Source: Marinicella sediminis
GTDB lineage: Bacteria; Pseudomonadota; Gammaproteobacteria; Xanthomonadales; Marinicellaceae
NCBI RefSeq assembly: GCF_002000055.1
Contig: NZ_MVBD01000006.1
Span: 62,001-126,000, forward strand
DNA: 64,000 bases
Direction: 5' to 3'
Shown one piece after another: positions 1-7,856 of the stretch. The position numbers were made by a program, and so were the translations under genes. The notes beneath the pieces were generated by a model. That model saw nothing but the letters and a program-made list of their open reading frames with translations, did not search any database and was not told the origin of the DNA. Position 1 is the first letter of the stretch. Each line of letters starts with the position of its first letter.

Positions 1-63
1 GCGGCACGCTTCATCGTTTACCTGTCGAGCATTTTGTCTGACATGAAGAAGATGCTACTGTAA
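1..63 (+). CDS. aceF: C-terminal end of pyruvate dehydrogenase E2 (dihydrolipoyl acetyltransferase), partial
   Basis: Only the last 20 codons and the TAA stop are inside the window. The residues read AARFIVYLSSILSDMKKMLL, which matches the usual C-terminal end of 2-oxoacid dehydrogenase E2 catalytic domains (a 'gaRFi..i...L.D...LL' pattern; E. coli AceF ends in a comparable LSDIRRLVM). A lipoyl-domain-bearing E3 lies 1.3 kb downstream on the same strand, and the aceE-aceF-lpd order is the standard pyruvate dehydrogenase operon. The call rests on this short tail plus context, so E2 of another 2-oxoacid dehydrogenase is not excluded. Confidence 0.72.
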   Translation, partial: AARFIVYLSSILSDMKKMLL

Positions 64-73
64 GTGACACCCC

Positions 74-748
74 ATGGGCATGCTGGATAAACTGAAGCAA
101 CTGGTGGAGGAAGCCCAAAAGCGCGGGGTACGCGCGGTTGATGCCAGTCAATTCAGTCATCCGGTGGCCGCACAAACCGAATGGCACCCGTTGAAACCGG
201 GCGGGGCCAATTTCCAGACCCACAGGCTGGACGACAGTAATCCGGACTTACTGGTGTTCAGGGCCACCACCTTCACCAAGGTGTTCTGCGGCATTTTTGC
301 CGGTGTCGGCGTCCTGGGCATTGCCATCCCTTTGTTGATCTTTATGCATCAGGGTGGCACTGATTGGGGTCTGTTGCTGTTTGCTTTCTTGTTCGGTGGC
401 ATTTTTCTGACAGCCGGATTGCTGATGTATTACTTCATGGCCACGCCACGGGTGTTTGACACTTTTTATGGCTGTTACTACAAAGGCCGGAAAAAACCCG
501 AACACACCCTGGGCATGAGCCGTGATGAACCACACGCCATCACCCACCTCAATGAAGTGGTGGCGATACAAGTGATCAGTGAACGGATCAGCAGCAAGAA
601 TGGCTCTTACCGCAGCTATGAAATCAACCTGGTGAAACAAGATGGCAGCCGCATCAATGTGGTGGATCACGGCAAACCCGCTGCGGTGATCACCGATGCC
701 GAAATACTGGCCACCCAACTGGGCCTGCCCCTGTGGGATGCCTCCTGA
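74..748 (+). CDS. Hypothetical membrane protein between PDH E2 and E3 genes (paralog 1)
   Basis: A 224-residue protein that starts 10 bases after the E2 stop, so it should be co-transcribed with the dehydrogenase genes. The N-terminus (about 1-65) is soluble and carries an HPVAAQTEWHPL block near residues 29-40. Two membrane segments follow at about 70-92 and 97-121. The remainder is a soluble C-terminal domain ending in LGLPLWDAS. No known catalytic motif is visible and I do not recognise the family. The next gene is a diverged paralog with the same layout. There is no strong Shine-Dalgarno sequence; ATG at 80 is an alternative start. Function unknown. Confidence 0.8.
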   Translation: MGMLDKLKQLVEEAQKRGVRAVDASQFSHPVAAQTEWHPLKPGGANFQTHRLDDSNPDLLVFRATTFTKVFCGIFAGVGVLGIAIPLLIFMHQGGTDWGLLLFAFLFGGIFLTAGLLMYYFMATPRVFDTFYGCYYKGRKKPEHTLGMSRDEPHAITHLNEVVAIQVISERISSKNGSYRSYEINLVKQDGSRINVVDHGKPAAVITDAEILATQLGLPLWDAS

Positions 749-1380
749 TGATCAGGCAGCTGAGAAAACACATCGGGAAAATGACAGATGTGCAGCGTGA
801 ACACCTGATTGACGAGGTTCAGTCTGCGCGCTTAGAACACCCAATTGCATCAGAAACAGACTGGCACCCTTTATCAAGCCAAGGCAATGGAAGGTTGATC
901 ACTCACCAACTGTACAATCAACCCAACGGTTCATTGATATACAGGCCTTCAAAACAAGTAAACACCTTAGCGATGTTTCTGATGCTAATCGGCTTGGCTT
1001 TCCCAGTGATTACCTGGTTACAAACTGGGTGGGGTGCTTATTTGCTGGCGGTTGCCAGTTTATCTGGCTTTCTTTTTTTAACTTCTGCCATGCTGGTTTA
1101 CAAACGCATCGGCAAGGTCATGCATTTCAATCCAGAGAATCAGGCTGGTCAGACGGATCATGACCAATCAGTCATTTTTGCTGAAGTACAAGCCATACAA
1201 TTATTGAATGTGAACCACAATCGTTACACGGCCCACGAACTGAATTGGGTCCTGAAAAATACCGGTCGAAGACAAGTACTGAGTCACAGTTCAATCAACA
1301 CCATCACGGAACAGGCCTCACGCATTGCAAAATTAATCAACGTCCCCGTGTGGGACGCAACAACCCAGAGAATAACATGA
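748..1380 (+). CDS. Hypothetical membrane protein between PDH E2 and E3 genes (paralog 2)
   Basis: A 210-residue protein whose ATG at 748 overlaps the preceding TGA (TGATG), which supports translational coupling; an upstream in-frame GTG at 733 is less likely. It repeats the plan of its neighbour: a HPIASETDWHPL block near the N-terminus, two hydrophobic segments in the middle, a soluble domain with AHELNWVL (compare YEINLV in paralog 1) and a near-terminal INVPVWDA (compare LGLPLWDA). The stop overlaps the lpd start as ATGA. The pair therefore arose by tandem duplication and sits fixed between E2 and E3. Function unknown; base composition is slightly more AT-rich than paralog 1. Confidence 0.8.
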   Translation: MIRQLRKHIGKMTDVQREHLIDEVQSARLEHPIASETDWHPLSSQGNGRLITHQLYNQPNGSLIYRPSKQVNTLAMFLMLIGLAFPVITWLQTGWGAYLLAVASLSGFLFLTSAMLVYKRIGKVMHFNPENQAGQTDHDQSVIFAEVQAIQLLNVNHNRYTAHELNWVLKNTGRRQVLSHSSINTITEQASRIAKLINVPVWDATTQRIT

Positions 1381-3113
1381 GCGAAATCACAGAGATTAAA
1401 ATTCCGGACATTGGCGACTTTGACAACGTACCGGTGATTGAAGTATTGATTGCCGTAGGCGATCAGGTCGACAAAGACCAATCACTGATCACCCTGGAAA
1501 GTGACAAAGCCACCATGGAAATACCCAGCCCGTACGCTGGAGTGATCAAATCACTGTCTGTCAAAGAAGGCGACAATGTATCCATTGGGCAAGTCATCGG
1601 TACCATGGAAGCCGAGGAACAAGCTGAAGCTCCAGCCAAAGAGGAACCTGCCAAAAAAGAACCCGCCAAAACCCAGCCAACAGCGGCTGAAAAACCGGCA
1701 CAAACTGCCGACAAAGCCACTGATTATGACACTGAGCTGTTGGTTCTCGGCGCGGGTCCAGGCGGCTACACCGCGGCATTCAGAGCCGCAGATCTGGGTA
1801 TGGATGTGACCCTGGTCGAGCGCTATGAATCCTTGGGCGGGGTGTGCCTGAATGTGGGTTGTATTCCCTCCAAAGCCTTGCTGCACACCGCTGCCATTAT
1901 CCGGGAAACCGAACAAATGGCCAGTCATGGGGTGACCTTTGGGAAACCTGAGATTGACCGGGAAAAACTGTTGGGTTTTAAAAATTCCGTGGTCCAAAAA
2001 CTCACCGGTGGCCTTGGACAAATGGCCAAACAACGCAAAGTCAGCCGCAAAACCGGAGAAGCCCGATTCACTGGTCCGCACAGTGTATCGATCAATGGTG
2101 AAGAACTTACTTTCAAACAGTGCATCATCGCTGCAGGTTCTCAGGTCTTTAAACTACCAGGCATGCCCTGGGATGATGACCGGTTGATGGATTCGACCGA
2201 TGCCCTGGAAATGAAGGAAATTCCAGCTTCGATGCTGATCATTGGTGGCGGCATCATTGGCCTGGAAATGGCGGCCGTTTATTCGGCACTGGGCACTGAA
2301 ATCACCATTGTGGAAATGATGGATCAAATCATTCCGGGTGCTGACAAAGACCTGGTCAGACCATTGATGCAACACATCAAAAAACAATACAAAGAGATCA
2401 AGCTCAAATCCAAAGTAACCGCCTGTGTGGCAGGTACCGATGGCCTTGAAGTAGAATTCGATGGACAAGAAAAGGTCATTTATGATCGTGTACTGGTGGC
2501 TGTTGGCAGGGTTCCCAATGGCAAGTTAATTGACGCTGATCAAGCCGGCGTGGAAGTGACCGACCGGGGTTTCATTCCCGTCGATAAACAGATGCGCACC
2601 AATGTGCCGCACATCTTCGCCATTGGAGACATTGTTGGACAACCCATGCTGGCCCACAAAGCCACCCATGAAGCCAAAGTCGCCGCCGAAGTCGCTCATG
2701 GTATGAAAGTCTTTTTCGATGCCCTGGTGATTCCATCTGTGGCATATACCGATCCCGAAGTGGCCTGGGTTGGCCTGACTGAACTGGAAGCCAAAGAAAA
2801 AGGCATCGCTTATGAAGTGGGTAAATTCCCCTGGGCCGCCAGTGGCCGGGCAATCGGCAATGACCGCACCGAAGGGTTCACCAAGCTGTTGTTTGATCCG
2901 GAAACTGATCGCTTGCTGGGAGCCGGCATCGTCGGCACCAACGCCGGCGAACTGATCAGTGAATTGTGTCTGGCCATTGAAATGGGCTGCGAAGCCGCTG
3001 ACATCGGCCTGACCATCCACCCGCATCCTACACTGGCTGAATCGGTGGCCATGAGTGCCGAGGCCTTCGAAGGCACCATCACCGATCTGTACATGCCCAA
3101 AAAGAAAAAATAA
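1377..3113 (+). CDS. lpdA: Dihydrolipoyl dehydrogenase (E3) with N-terminal lipoyl domain
   Basis: A 578-residue E3 subunit that reoxidises dihydrolipoamide with NAD+ for the pyruvate dehydrogenase complex. Residues 1-80 form a biotinyl/lipoyl domain with the lipoylation site DKATMEIP (Lys44). An Ala/Lys/Pro/Glu-rich linker follows at about 82-115. The flavoprotein has an FAD-binding GAGPGG, the redox disulfide GGVCLNVGCIPSK (Cys157/Cys162), the NAD-binding GGGIIGLE, the FAD-binding FAIGDIVG, and the C-terminal IHPHPTLAE with the catalytic His-Glu pair. E3 proteins with an extra lipoyl domain are known in several proteobacteria. The start at 1377 overlaps the previous stop (ATGA); longer upstream readings run through the other gene. 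Confidence 0.97.
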   Translation: MSEITEIKIPDIGDFDNVPVIEVLIAVGDQVDKDQSLITLESDKATMEIPSPYAGVIKSLSVKEGDNVSIGQVIGTMEAEEQAEAPAKEEPAKKEPAKTQPTAAEKPAQTADKATDYDTELLVLGAGPGGYTAAFRAADLGMDVTLVERYESLGGVCLNVGCIPSKALLHTAAIIRETEQMASHGVTFGKPEIDREKLLGFKNSVVQKLTGGLGQMAKQRKVSRKTGEARFTGPHSVSINGEELTFKQCIIAAGSQVFKLPGMPWDDDRLMDSTDALEMKEIPASMLIIGGGIIGLEMAAVYSALGTEITIVEMMDQIIPGADKDLVRPLMQHIKKQYKEIKLKSKVTACVAGTDGLEVEFDGQEKVIYDRVLVAVGRVPNGKLIDADQAGVEVTDRGFIPVDKQMRTNVPHIFAIGDIVGQPMLAHKATHEAKVAAEVAHGMKVFFDALVIPSVAYTDPEVAWVGLTELEAKEKGIAYEVGKFPWAASGRAIGNDRTEGFTKLLFDPETDRLLGAGIVGTNAGELISELCLAIEMGCEAADIGLTIHPHPTLAESVAMSAEAFEGTITDLYMPKKKK

Positions 3114-3148
3114 AAGCCTGGCATTAACCTTCGTTTTCTGAAAATTAA

Positions 3149-3176
3149 ACACAGTCTGAACAATGTCAGACTGTGT
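3149..3176. terminator. Perfect 11-bp hairpin downstream of lpdA
   Basis: The arms ACACAGTCTGA (3149-3159) and TCAGACTGTGT (3166-3176) are exact reverse complements around a 6-base loop. On the + strand no T-run follows, so it would be a weak terminator for lpdA. Read on the minus strand it is followed by TTTAATTTT. It may instead stabilise the 3' end of the dehydrogenase mRNA. Confidence 0.45.
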
Positions 3177-3296
3177 TCAGGCCTTGTCAGCACATGTCAC
3201 CATTTGTCGCTGGCAACCAACTCCCATGTCTTCATACATTGAATGCGACCTGCCACAGAGCAGGGTCAATAACATTCATTATTAAGGAGTAAAGAC

Positions 3297-4043
3297 ATGA
3301 ACATTCAAAAAACCATCATCATCCTGCTACTGGCCATCAGTTGCCAGTTGCATGCACAACTACAACTGGTAGACCTGGGTGAACTTAAATCAGGTATGGA
3401 ACATCACCAATCGGGAAAAATCCCGATTTTCAAGTCATCGCTCAAATTGGCTGGAAAACCGAAAATAAACTTAAATGCCGGACTGGACGTGTATGATCCG
3501 AACAACCTGCTGGCAGCCATTGATGGTCAACTGGTGGTGTTTCCCAAAGCCCAACTGGCGATCTCAAATGGCTTCAAACCCTTCAAAGACCTGATGGGCA
3601 TATCCAATGGATTCCTGCAATTAAAAAACCGCTATGGCGTGGGCGTGTGGACAGACCAAAACATTTCCAATGGTTTTCTCTATTTCCGTGGGTTTGCCTC
3701 GTTGAAAAGCTTTCATGTCATCAGTGACACTGCAGTAACCATGACCTGGAGAGATTATGACCCTGCTCAAAGCTCCACCGAGCTGGTCAGCGATGGATCG
3801 GAAAATCCGGATGATCCAGTGGATGACTGTAGGGACTGGGGCAATTGCGATGACGATGAACACGACTTCGAATTGTGGTGGTTCCTTGAAGAACTTAATC
3901 GCAACCACAACCCCTGGGATCGCATCATGGTGATGCTCGACGGAGTCATGGTTGAGATGTCAGTAGGTGCCGTCAGCGCTCACCTGAACAACGGCGCTTT
4001 CCGACTTGGTGGCGGTGATGGCCGCATGCCTGAATTTCCCTGA
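3297..4043 (+). CDS. Secreted protein of unknown function with repeated ISNGF motif
   Basis: A 248-residue protein with a clear signal peptide (MNIQKTIIILLLAISCQLHA, cleavage near residue 20) and a good ribosome site (AAGGAG, 3285-3290) ahead of the ATG. The central part carries the pentapeptide ISNGF three times, about 18-21 residues apart, each in an aromatic/basic context, which suggests a short beta-strand repeat. The C-terminal third is acidic (DDPVDDCRDWGNCDDDE) with two cysteines that could form a disulfide. No recognised domain. It is probably periplasmic or exported. It stands alone on the + strand, convergent with the winged-helix gene downstream. Confidence 0.75.
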   Translation: MNIQKTIIILLLAISCQLHAQLQLVDLGELKSGMEHHQSGKIPIFKSSLKLAGKPKINLNAGLDVYDPNNLLAAIDGQLVVFPKAQLAISNGFKPFKDLMGISNGFLQLKNRYGVGVWTDQNISNGFLYFRGFASLKSFHVISDTAVTMTWRDYDPAQSSTELVSDGSENPDDPVDDCRDWGNCDDDEHDFELWWFLEELNRNHNPWDRIMVMLDGVMVEMSVGAVSAHLNNGAFRLGGGDGRMPEFP

Positions 4044-4083
4044 AAACAGGGTTTAACCGCAACACAAGCTCAGCCTCCTTCTC

Positions 4084-4455
4084 TCAGATCGGGGCTGAAC
4101 TTGCTTGTCTGGTCAGCCACTTTTGATACAATTGAAACCACCACCCGGCTTTGCGGTATCTGGTTAACATCATGTACCCTTCTCCATGAATGGTACGGAT
4201 CACCGTTTGCCCCTCACCATCATCCCCCAACAAAACCCTCAGTCGCTGCACGGTTTTATACAAGGTGGTTTCACAAACCAGTTGTCCCTGCCAGACGTGT
4301 TTCCTGATGCTGCTTTTACTGACCAACTGATCACCTGATTCAATGAACAACATCAACAGCCTGAATAATTTCGGCGTCAGCGGGATGATGTTCCCGTTTT
4401 TGTTCAATGTACGGTTGTGGGTGTTGATTAAACAGTCCTGTATTTTGTAATGCAT
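4084..4455 (-). CDS. Stand-alone winged-helix (OmpR/PhoB-type) DNA-binding protein
   Basis: Taken from ATG at 4455, which has GGAGAAGG just upstream, the protein is 123 residues: essentially one Trans_reg_C winged-helix domain. The typical order is visible: an N-terminal beta part ending IIPLTPKLFRLLMLFIE, SIRKHVWQ, the recognition region TLYKTVQRLRVLLGDDG, and the wing IRTIHGEGYMM. No receiver domain and no membrane or sensor domain follows; the tail is only about 25 residues. A 197-residue reading from 4677 adds an N-terminal stretch with no recognisable domain. It probably binds DNA as part of a ToxR/CadC-like family that has lost its sensor, or it partners another protein. Target unknown. 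Confidence 0.75.
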   Translation of the reverse strand: MHYKIQDCLINTHNRTLNKNGNIIPLTPKLFRLLMLFIESGDQLVSKSSIRKHVWQGQLVCETTLYKTVQRLRVLLGDDGEGQTVIRTIHGEGYMMLTRYRKAGWWFQLYQKWLTRQASSAPI

Positions 4456-4824
4456 GTCCTTCTCCCTTTTTGTTGCGTGCGCATAATAAATATGTGCATA
4501 TATGTGTATGCCCATCATACTGAGCAGGATCATTAAAAACCTGAAAATTTCCTGATATTTATCTGAATTCAACATGAAAAAGGTGAAACATGCCCTTGCC
4601 TCGCTTGTTGCAATCAGATGATCAATATACCCATCATTGACCCTTCTGTTGTGTCCAACATACGCCATCACAGGCATTCAGAATTCCTGAGTATTTGAGG
4701 GTGTGAACACAGTGAAACGGGTCACAAAATGCCTGTGCTGAATGTAATATCCTGTCACTTTAACAACGATTTAACCCGCTTACAGGTACAGTATTTCTGA
4801 CTATTCAGAGACTGCTAAACATTC

Positions 4825-5376
4825 ATGTTCACCTTCAGACACATTGCCTGCCTTCTGCTGTTTTGCCTTTATGGTCATGCACAGGCCCAATGGGACTTCG
4901 ACCTCAAAGACAACGGACAAACCACCGATACCCTGCAATTGAACCTGCCCATGGTATACAGTGAAGCAGATTGCGAATTGACCTTCACCGCTTTCAAGGA
5001 TGGTAACCTGGAAAATGTGGTGATCAGCAACCCCCTGGGATGCGGCCAGCCTCATCTGTTGGTGATTGATGACTTTGTCTACCCCCTTCCTGACGATTTC
5101 ACCTTGACAGTTGATGCAGACAGCCATGAAGTGGACGGACTGGTCAACCTCGGTGCATGTGAACGATTGTCACTGTTGCCCATCACCACAGGATTACCCG
5201 CCCTGCTGGTCAACGCAGAATCATTTAAATTGGGATCAGGCAGCAATCAGTTATTTTACACCCGTGGAGGCATCACTTACTTTCAGATAGACACCCTGGA
5301 TGATGACATCTTTTGTGCCTCAGGAACCCCTTTTATCCACCCGGATGATTTGATATTCAGGACGGCATTCGAATGA
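4825..5376 (+). CDS. Secreted protein, unknown function, C-terminal IFxxxFE tail
   Basis: A 183-residue protein with a signal peptide (MFTFRHIACLLLFCLYGHAQA) and four cysteines after the signal (two likely disulfides). The C-terminus reads DDLIFRTAFE; short tails of the type 'lIF..gFE' recur at the ends of many exported proteins in Xanthomonadales-related bacteria (recollection, not searched), so this may be a sorting or surface tag. The stop overlaps the start of the next secreted protein (ATGA), so the two are co-translated. No SD sequence is evident before the ATG. No domain recognised. Confidence 0.7.
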   Translation: MFTFRHIACLLLFCLYGHAQAQWDFDLKDNGQTTDTLQLNLPMVYSEADCELTFTAFKDGNLENVVISNPLGCGQPHLLVIDDFVYPLPDDFTLTVDADSHEVDGLVNLGACERLSLLPITTGLPALLVNAESFKLGSGSNQLFYTRGGITYFQIDTLDDDIFCASGTPFIHPDDLIFRTAFE

Positions 5377-6272
5377 AAACAATCAGCCTCATCATCAGCC
5401 TCTTCTTCACCGCCGCCCAAGCTGGCACCCTGAACTATGAAATGAATGATCAAAACCAAATCAGGGTCCAAATGTTCAGCAGCGAAGCATCTCTGGAATT
5501 TGAGCACCCGGAATTGATCGGTTTTTTTCGCGGTCCCTGTGGCACCGATTCATGTGAAGTGGCCTCTGACAGTCCCCTGACCCTGACTTATCAAGTCAGT
5601 GGCGCCAGCACCTGTGATGCCCTGGATGGCAATCAGGAATGGCAAGGCCCGTTAACCGCCACAGACGGACAACATCAAGTCAATTTGGCCGCCATTGAAA
5701 GCAATACCACATTTACCCTCATGTGTATCGATTCCTCAGGACAATTTGATCTGCATCAGGTCGACATCACAGTAACGGCACCTGGATTTTGTACCACCGA
5801 AGTCTACCCGCCCGGACTGGCCAGGGTTGACGGGGTATATGCAAATTACAATGATGGGGTTGAGTTCGGCAATTCAACCAATGTCACCTTTGAGGCCAAC
5901 ATTGCCATCAGCACATTCCTGACCTTGAGCGAATTCAGCTTTGATCAGCCTGATACCCGTCGCCGCATCACCCTGGTGACCGCACCCACCAACTATGATC
6001 CCATTGAAGCTGGCACGATTTCGGTCAGTACGTGCCCGGGAGACTTCAGTCAAACCGCTGAATGCGTGTTCAATGTCACCAACAACAGTACCTTGTTCTT
6101 TTCAACCCGCCCAAGCGATGCAGGCTCTCCTTTTAACTTCTGCATCCTCGATCCGACACAGTCATATTACATCAACTACATCACCACCCCGGATCCTTAC
6201 AACCAGGCGCCCAATTGTGCCAACGGCGCTCAAAGCTGCGCCTTCTTTTATTCAGAAGCAGTGATGAACTGA
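5373..6272 (+). CDS. Secreted cysteine-containing beta-rich protein, unknown function
   Basis: A 299-residue protein with signal peptide MKTISLIISLFFTAAQAG. It overlaps the previous gene by 4 bases, so both are probably exported together. The mature part is rich in Thr, Ser, Asn and Gly with many evenly spaced cysteines (for example GPCGTDSCEVAS, STCDALDG, FTLMCIDSS, VSTCPGDFS, FNFCILD, APNCANGAQSCAFF), a pattern expected for a disulfide-stabilised extracellular beta protein. The N-terminal half (about 20-135) looks like an Ig-like fold. No catalytic motif. Followed by an intrinsic terminator at 6293. Confidence 0.72.
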   Translation: MKTISLIISLFFTAAQAGTLNYEMNDQNQIRVQMFSSEASLEFEHPELIGFFRGPCGTDSCEVASDSPLTLTYQVSGASTCDALDGNQEWQGPLTATDGQHQVNLAAIESNTTFTLMCIDSSGQFDLHQVDITVTAPGFCTTEVYPPGLARVDGVYANYNDGVEFGNSTNVTFEANIAISTFLTLSEFSFDQPDTRRRITLVTAPTNYDPIEAGTISVSTCPGDFSQTAECVFNVTNNSTLFFSTRPSDAGSPFNFCILDPTQSYYINYITTPDPYNQAPNCANGAQSCAFFYSEAVMN

Positions 6273-6292
6273 CTGTTCTGCGCGGCAACAAA

Positions 6293-6320
6293 AAAACCAC
6301 CGCCAGGGTGGTTTTCGTTG
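6293..6320 (+). terminator. Intrinsic terminator after the secreted-protein operon
   Basis: A 9-bp stem AAAACCACC / GGTGGTTTT with a 5-base loop, preceded by an A-run and followed by a T-rich tail. The same stem recurs at 7139 and 8291. It is symmetrical enough to act in both directions. Confidence 0.8.
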
Positions 6321-6322
6321 TT

Positions 6323-6340
6323 TGGTACACCCAAAGGGCG
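6323..6340 (-). pseudogene. Possible decayed tRNA 3' end next to terminator
   Basis: Read on the minus strand the segment ends in an acceptor-like GGGTGTA CCA immediately before the terminator hairpin, the same arrangement as the intact tRNA-Arg at 8323-8399. Beyond about 18 bases the similarity to a T-arm disappears, so no functional tRNA is present. The call depends on comparison with the two sibling units. Confidence 0.35.
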
Positions 6341-6585
6341 TCATTGAGAGGTGTCAGTCATTATTACTCAATCATGTTGTTCATTTGCTGATGCCAGCAG
6401 GATCCTTATCATGACTGCATTTCAACGTATTCAGTGCCATTCAAGTGAGTCTCACAGGAATCCGGCAATTGGGGCACTGGTCTGCATAGAAATTAACCTG
6501 TTCAGTTATTGATTCAGGACAAGTTTAAAAAACCAGTCTCCGTTGGTTTTCTTCAACCCAGGACATTCTTTTTTGATGCCAGAAA

Positions 6586-6849
6586 CTACTGTATTTTTCC
6601 TTCAAACCCACCACGCCCAAATCCATTGGACTTCCTGAACTCAGAAAGCTCTTTCTGTACCCGGTTAAGCTGGTTCATCAGGAATCGGTGCAGTTTTAAA
6701 TCCGGTTCTGCCTGGTGTGAAATTTTCACAATCTCATCTTTGATTTGCTGGATCTTGTCTAATATTTCAACGTCCGGTCTTTGCAGGTAATGGGCAGTCT
6801 GGATGAGTGCTTTCACTTGTTTATGTTCAGTCATCATTTGATTTCTCAT
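6586..6849 (-). CDS. Small helical hypothetical protein
   Basis: A possible 87-residue protein (MRNQMMTEHK...). It is rich in Lys, Gln, Glu and Leu and predicted by eye to be two or three amphipathic helices (QIKDEIVKISHQ, LMNQLNRVQKELSEF), ending in GFGRGGFEGKIQ. There is no signal peptide, no known domain and no strong ribosome site; ATG at 6837 or 6834 would also serve. The opposite strand carries a 93-codon open frame rich in Phe, Ser and Cys that looks like a shadow. It lies alone in a gene-poor region, so it may be a remnant. Confidence 0.4.
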   Translation of the reverse strand: MRNQMMTEHKQVKALIQTAHYLQRPDVEILDKIQQIKDEIVKISHQAEPDLKLHRFLMNQLNRVQKELSEFRKSNGFGRGGFEGKIQ

Positions 6850-7130
6850 TGTTTAGTTGGCCACCGATCGAACCTCGTTCCTAAGGGTCTTTCATCGGTA
6901 CTTCCGTGTTAAGTCAGCGACATGGGGCCCATTATCTTCTTATCACAGTGTCAGTGAAATAGAACTAATCTGAAATCAATGTCTATATTTTCCTACCGGT
7001 TAGGAATCAATCAGCATCAAATACATTGAAGACAAAAGATCTTGGGTCATTTATTCATCCACCGGAATTTCAATGGGGAATTGAACGGATGAAATACCTG
7101 ACAAAACTGTGTGGCACTGCGATCTGTGCA

Positions 7131-7184
7131 GAAACAAAAAAACCACCGCGAGTGGTGGTTTTTTATTGTTTGGCGCGCTCAGAG
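7131..7184. repeat. 54-bp direct repeat, copy 1: terminator plus tRNA-Arg 3' end
   Basis: Matches 8282-8336 with one inserted base and one substitution by my count. It contains the AAAACCACC/GGTGGTTTT terminator and then, on the minus strand, the last 14-18 bases of a tRNA-Arg gene including CCA (TGG at 7171-7173). The rest of the tRNA is missing or unrecognisable beyond 7187. This is what is expected from integration into, or partial duplication of, a tRNA gene end. Confidence 0.8.
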
Positions 7185-7401
7185 GGCGACAATCAAATGT
7201 GATTATGTAATTGATATATATGCATCATATATCTATAAATTATAGATTGACGTCTTTTTGCTTGATTTCTTGGTAGTACACGGTTTATTTCCTATTAATG
7301 CCGAGGGTGCCAATAACCAGGAAATAACTTCTGTGCAATTTTCTTTCAAACAACTAATCTAACAAGTTACCAGAATACCTTGGGGCTAAATTGAGGGCAT
7401 C

Positions 7402-7488
7402 ATGGATCGTCACACGAAAGAGCTTTCTGGGTCCAATAAACAATGGGCTTATTCAGTAAATGTCAATGTAGAAGTTGATGGGATTTAA
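7402..7488 (+). CDS. Possible 28-residue small ORF
   Basis: ATG preceded by GAGGG five bases upstream, then 28 codons (begins MDRHTKELSG, ends NVNVEVDGI) and TAA. It lies in the AT-rich stretch 7190-7505, where nothing else is recognisable. It could be a small peptide or the tail of a decayed gene. No homolog recalled. Confidence 0.22.
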   Translation: MDRHTKELSGSNKQWAYSVNVNVEVDGI

Positions 7489-7511
7489 TTGTGCTATCAG
7501 GTCTGGCCATT

Positions 7512-7770
7512 GGAGAGCTGATGATCAGCTCGACCCGCCGACTTGGTTAGGCAGATCATGCATATATGGCGGTTTGACGAAGTCAAGAAGCCATAATGGA
7601 ATGATCGATAAGCCGTGAGCGATAGCGAATCAGAGCGTCGAACGCTTGATCACACGACATGATCGCCGAGGCCTCGGTCTCTGTTCCAGACGAGACCCTA
7701 ACTCCTCCATCCGTAGAGTCGGCATTCACTTTTGTCAAGAACAAAAGTGAATGAAGTCCCAAGGTCATTC
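7512..7770 (+). repeat. Dispersed intergenic repeat, copy A (about 259 bp)
   Basis: Aligns without gaps to 35292-35550 (constant offset of 27,780) with about 15 mismatches by my count, so near 94% identity. A shorter, inverted copy lies at 27087-27228. Landmarks are a short palindrome GAGCTGATGATCAGCTC at the left end and, at the right end, a perfect 13-bp hairpin with arms CATTCACTTTTGT and ACAAAAGTGAATG around a 5-base loop (7723-7753). No transposase reading frame is present. A minus-strand frame runs through both full copies, but a repeat origin explains its conservation better than coding. Confidence 0.9.
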
Positions 7771-7856
7771 CTATTCGCTCCGTTCTAACAGTTCTTAATG
7801 AATAACTTTGATTAGTTACTGGTTTTCAAGAATATATTTTTAAGTGAACCACCTAA

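Noticed and set aside
6509-6790. 93-codon plus-strand frame opposite the 87-residue protein
   Set aside because: Cys/Phe/Ser-rich composition and no ribosome site; more likely a shadow of the minus-strand frame.
7583-7768. 61-codon minus-strand frame inside repeat copy A, with a near-identical frame in copy B (35363-35548)
   Set aside because: Conservation follows the DNA repeat along its whole length, including non-coding parts, mismatches fall at all codon positions, there is no ribosome site, and the frame reads through the terminal hairpin.
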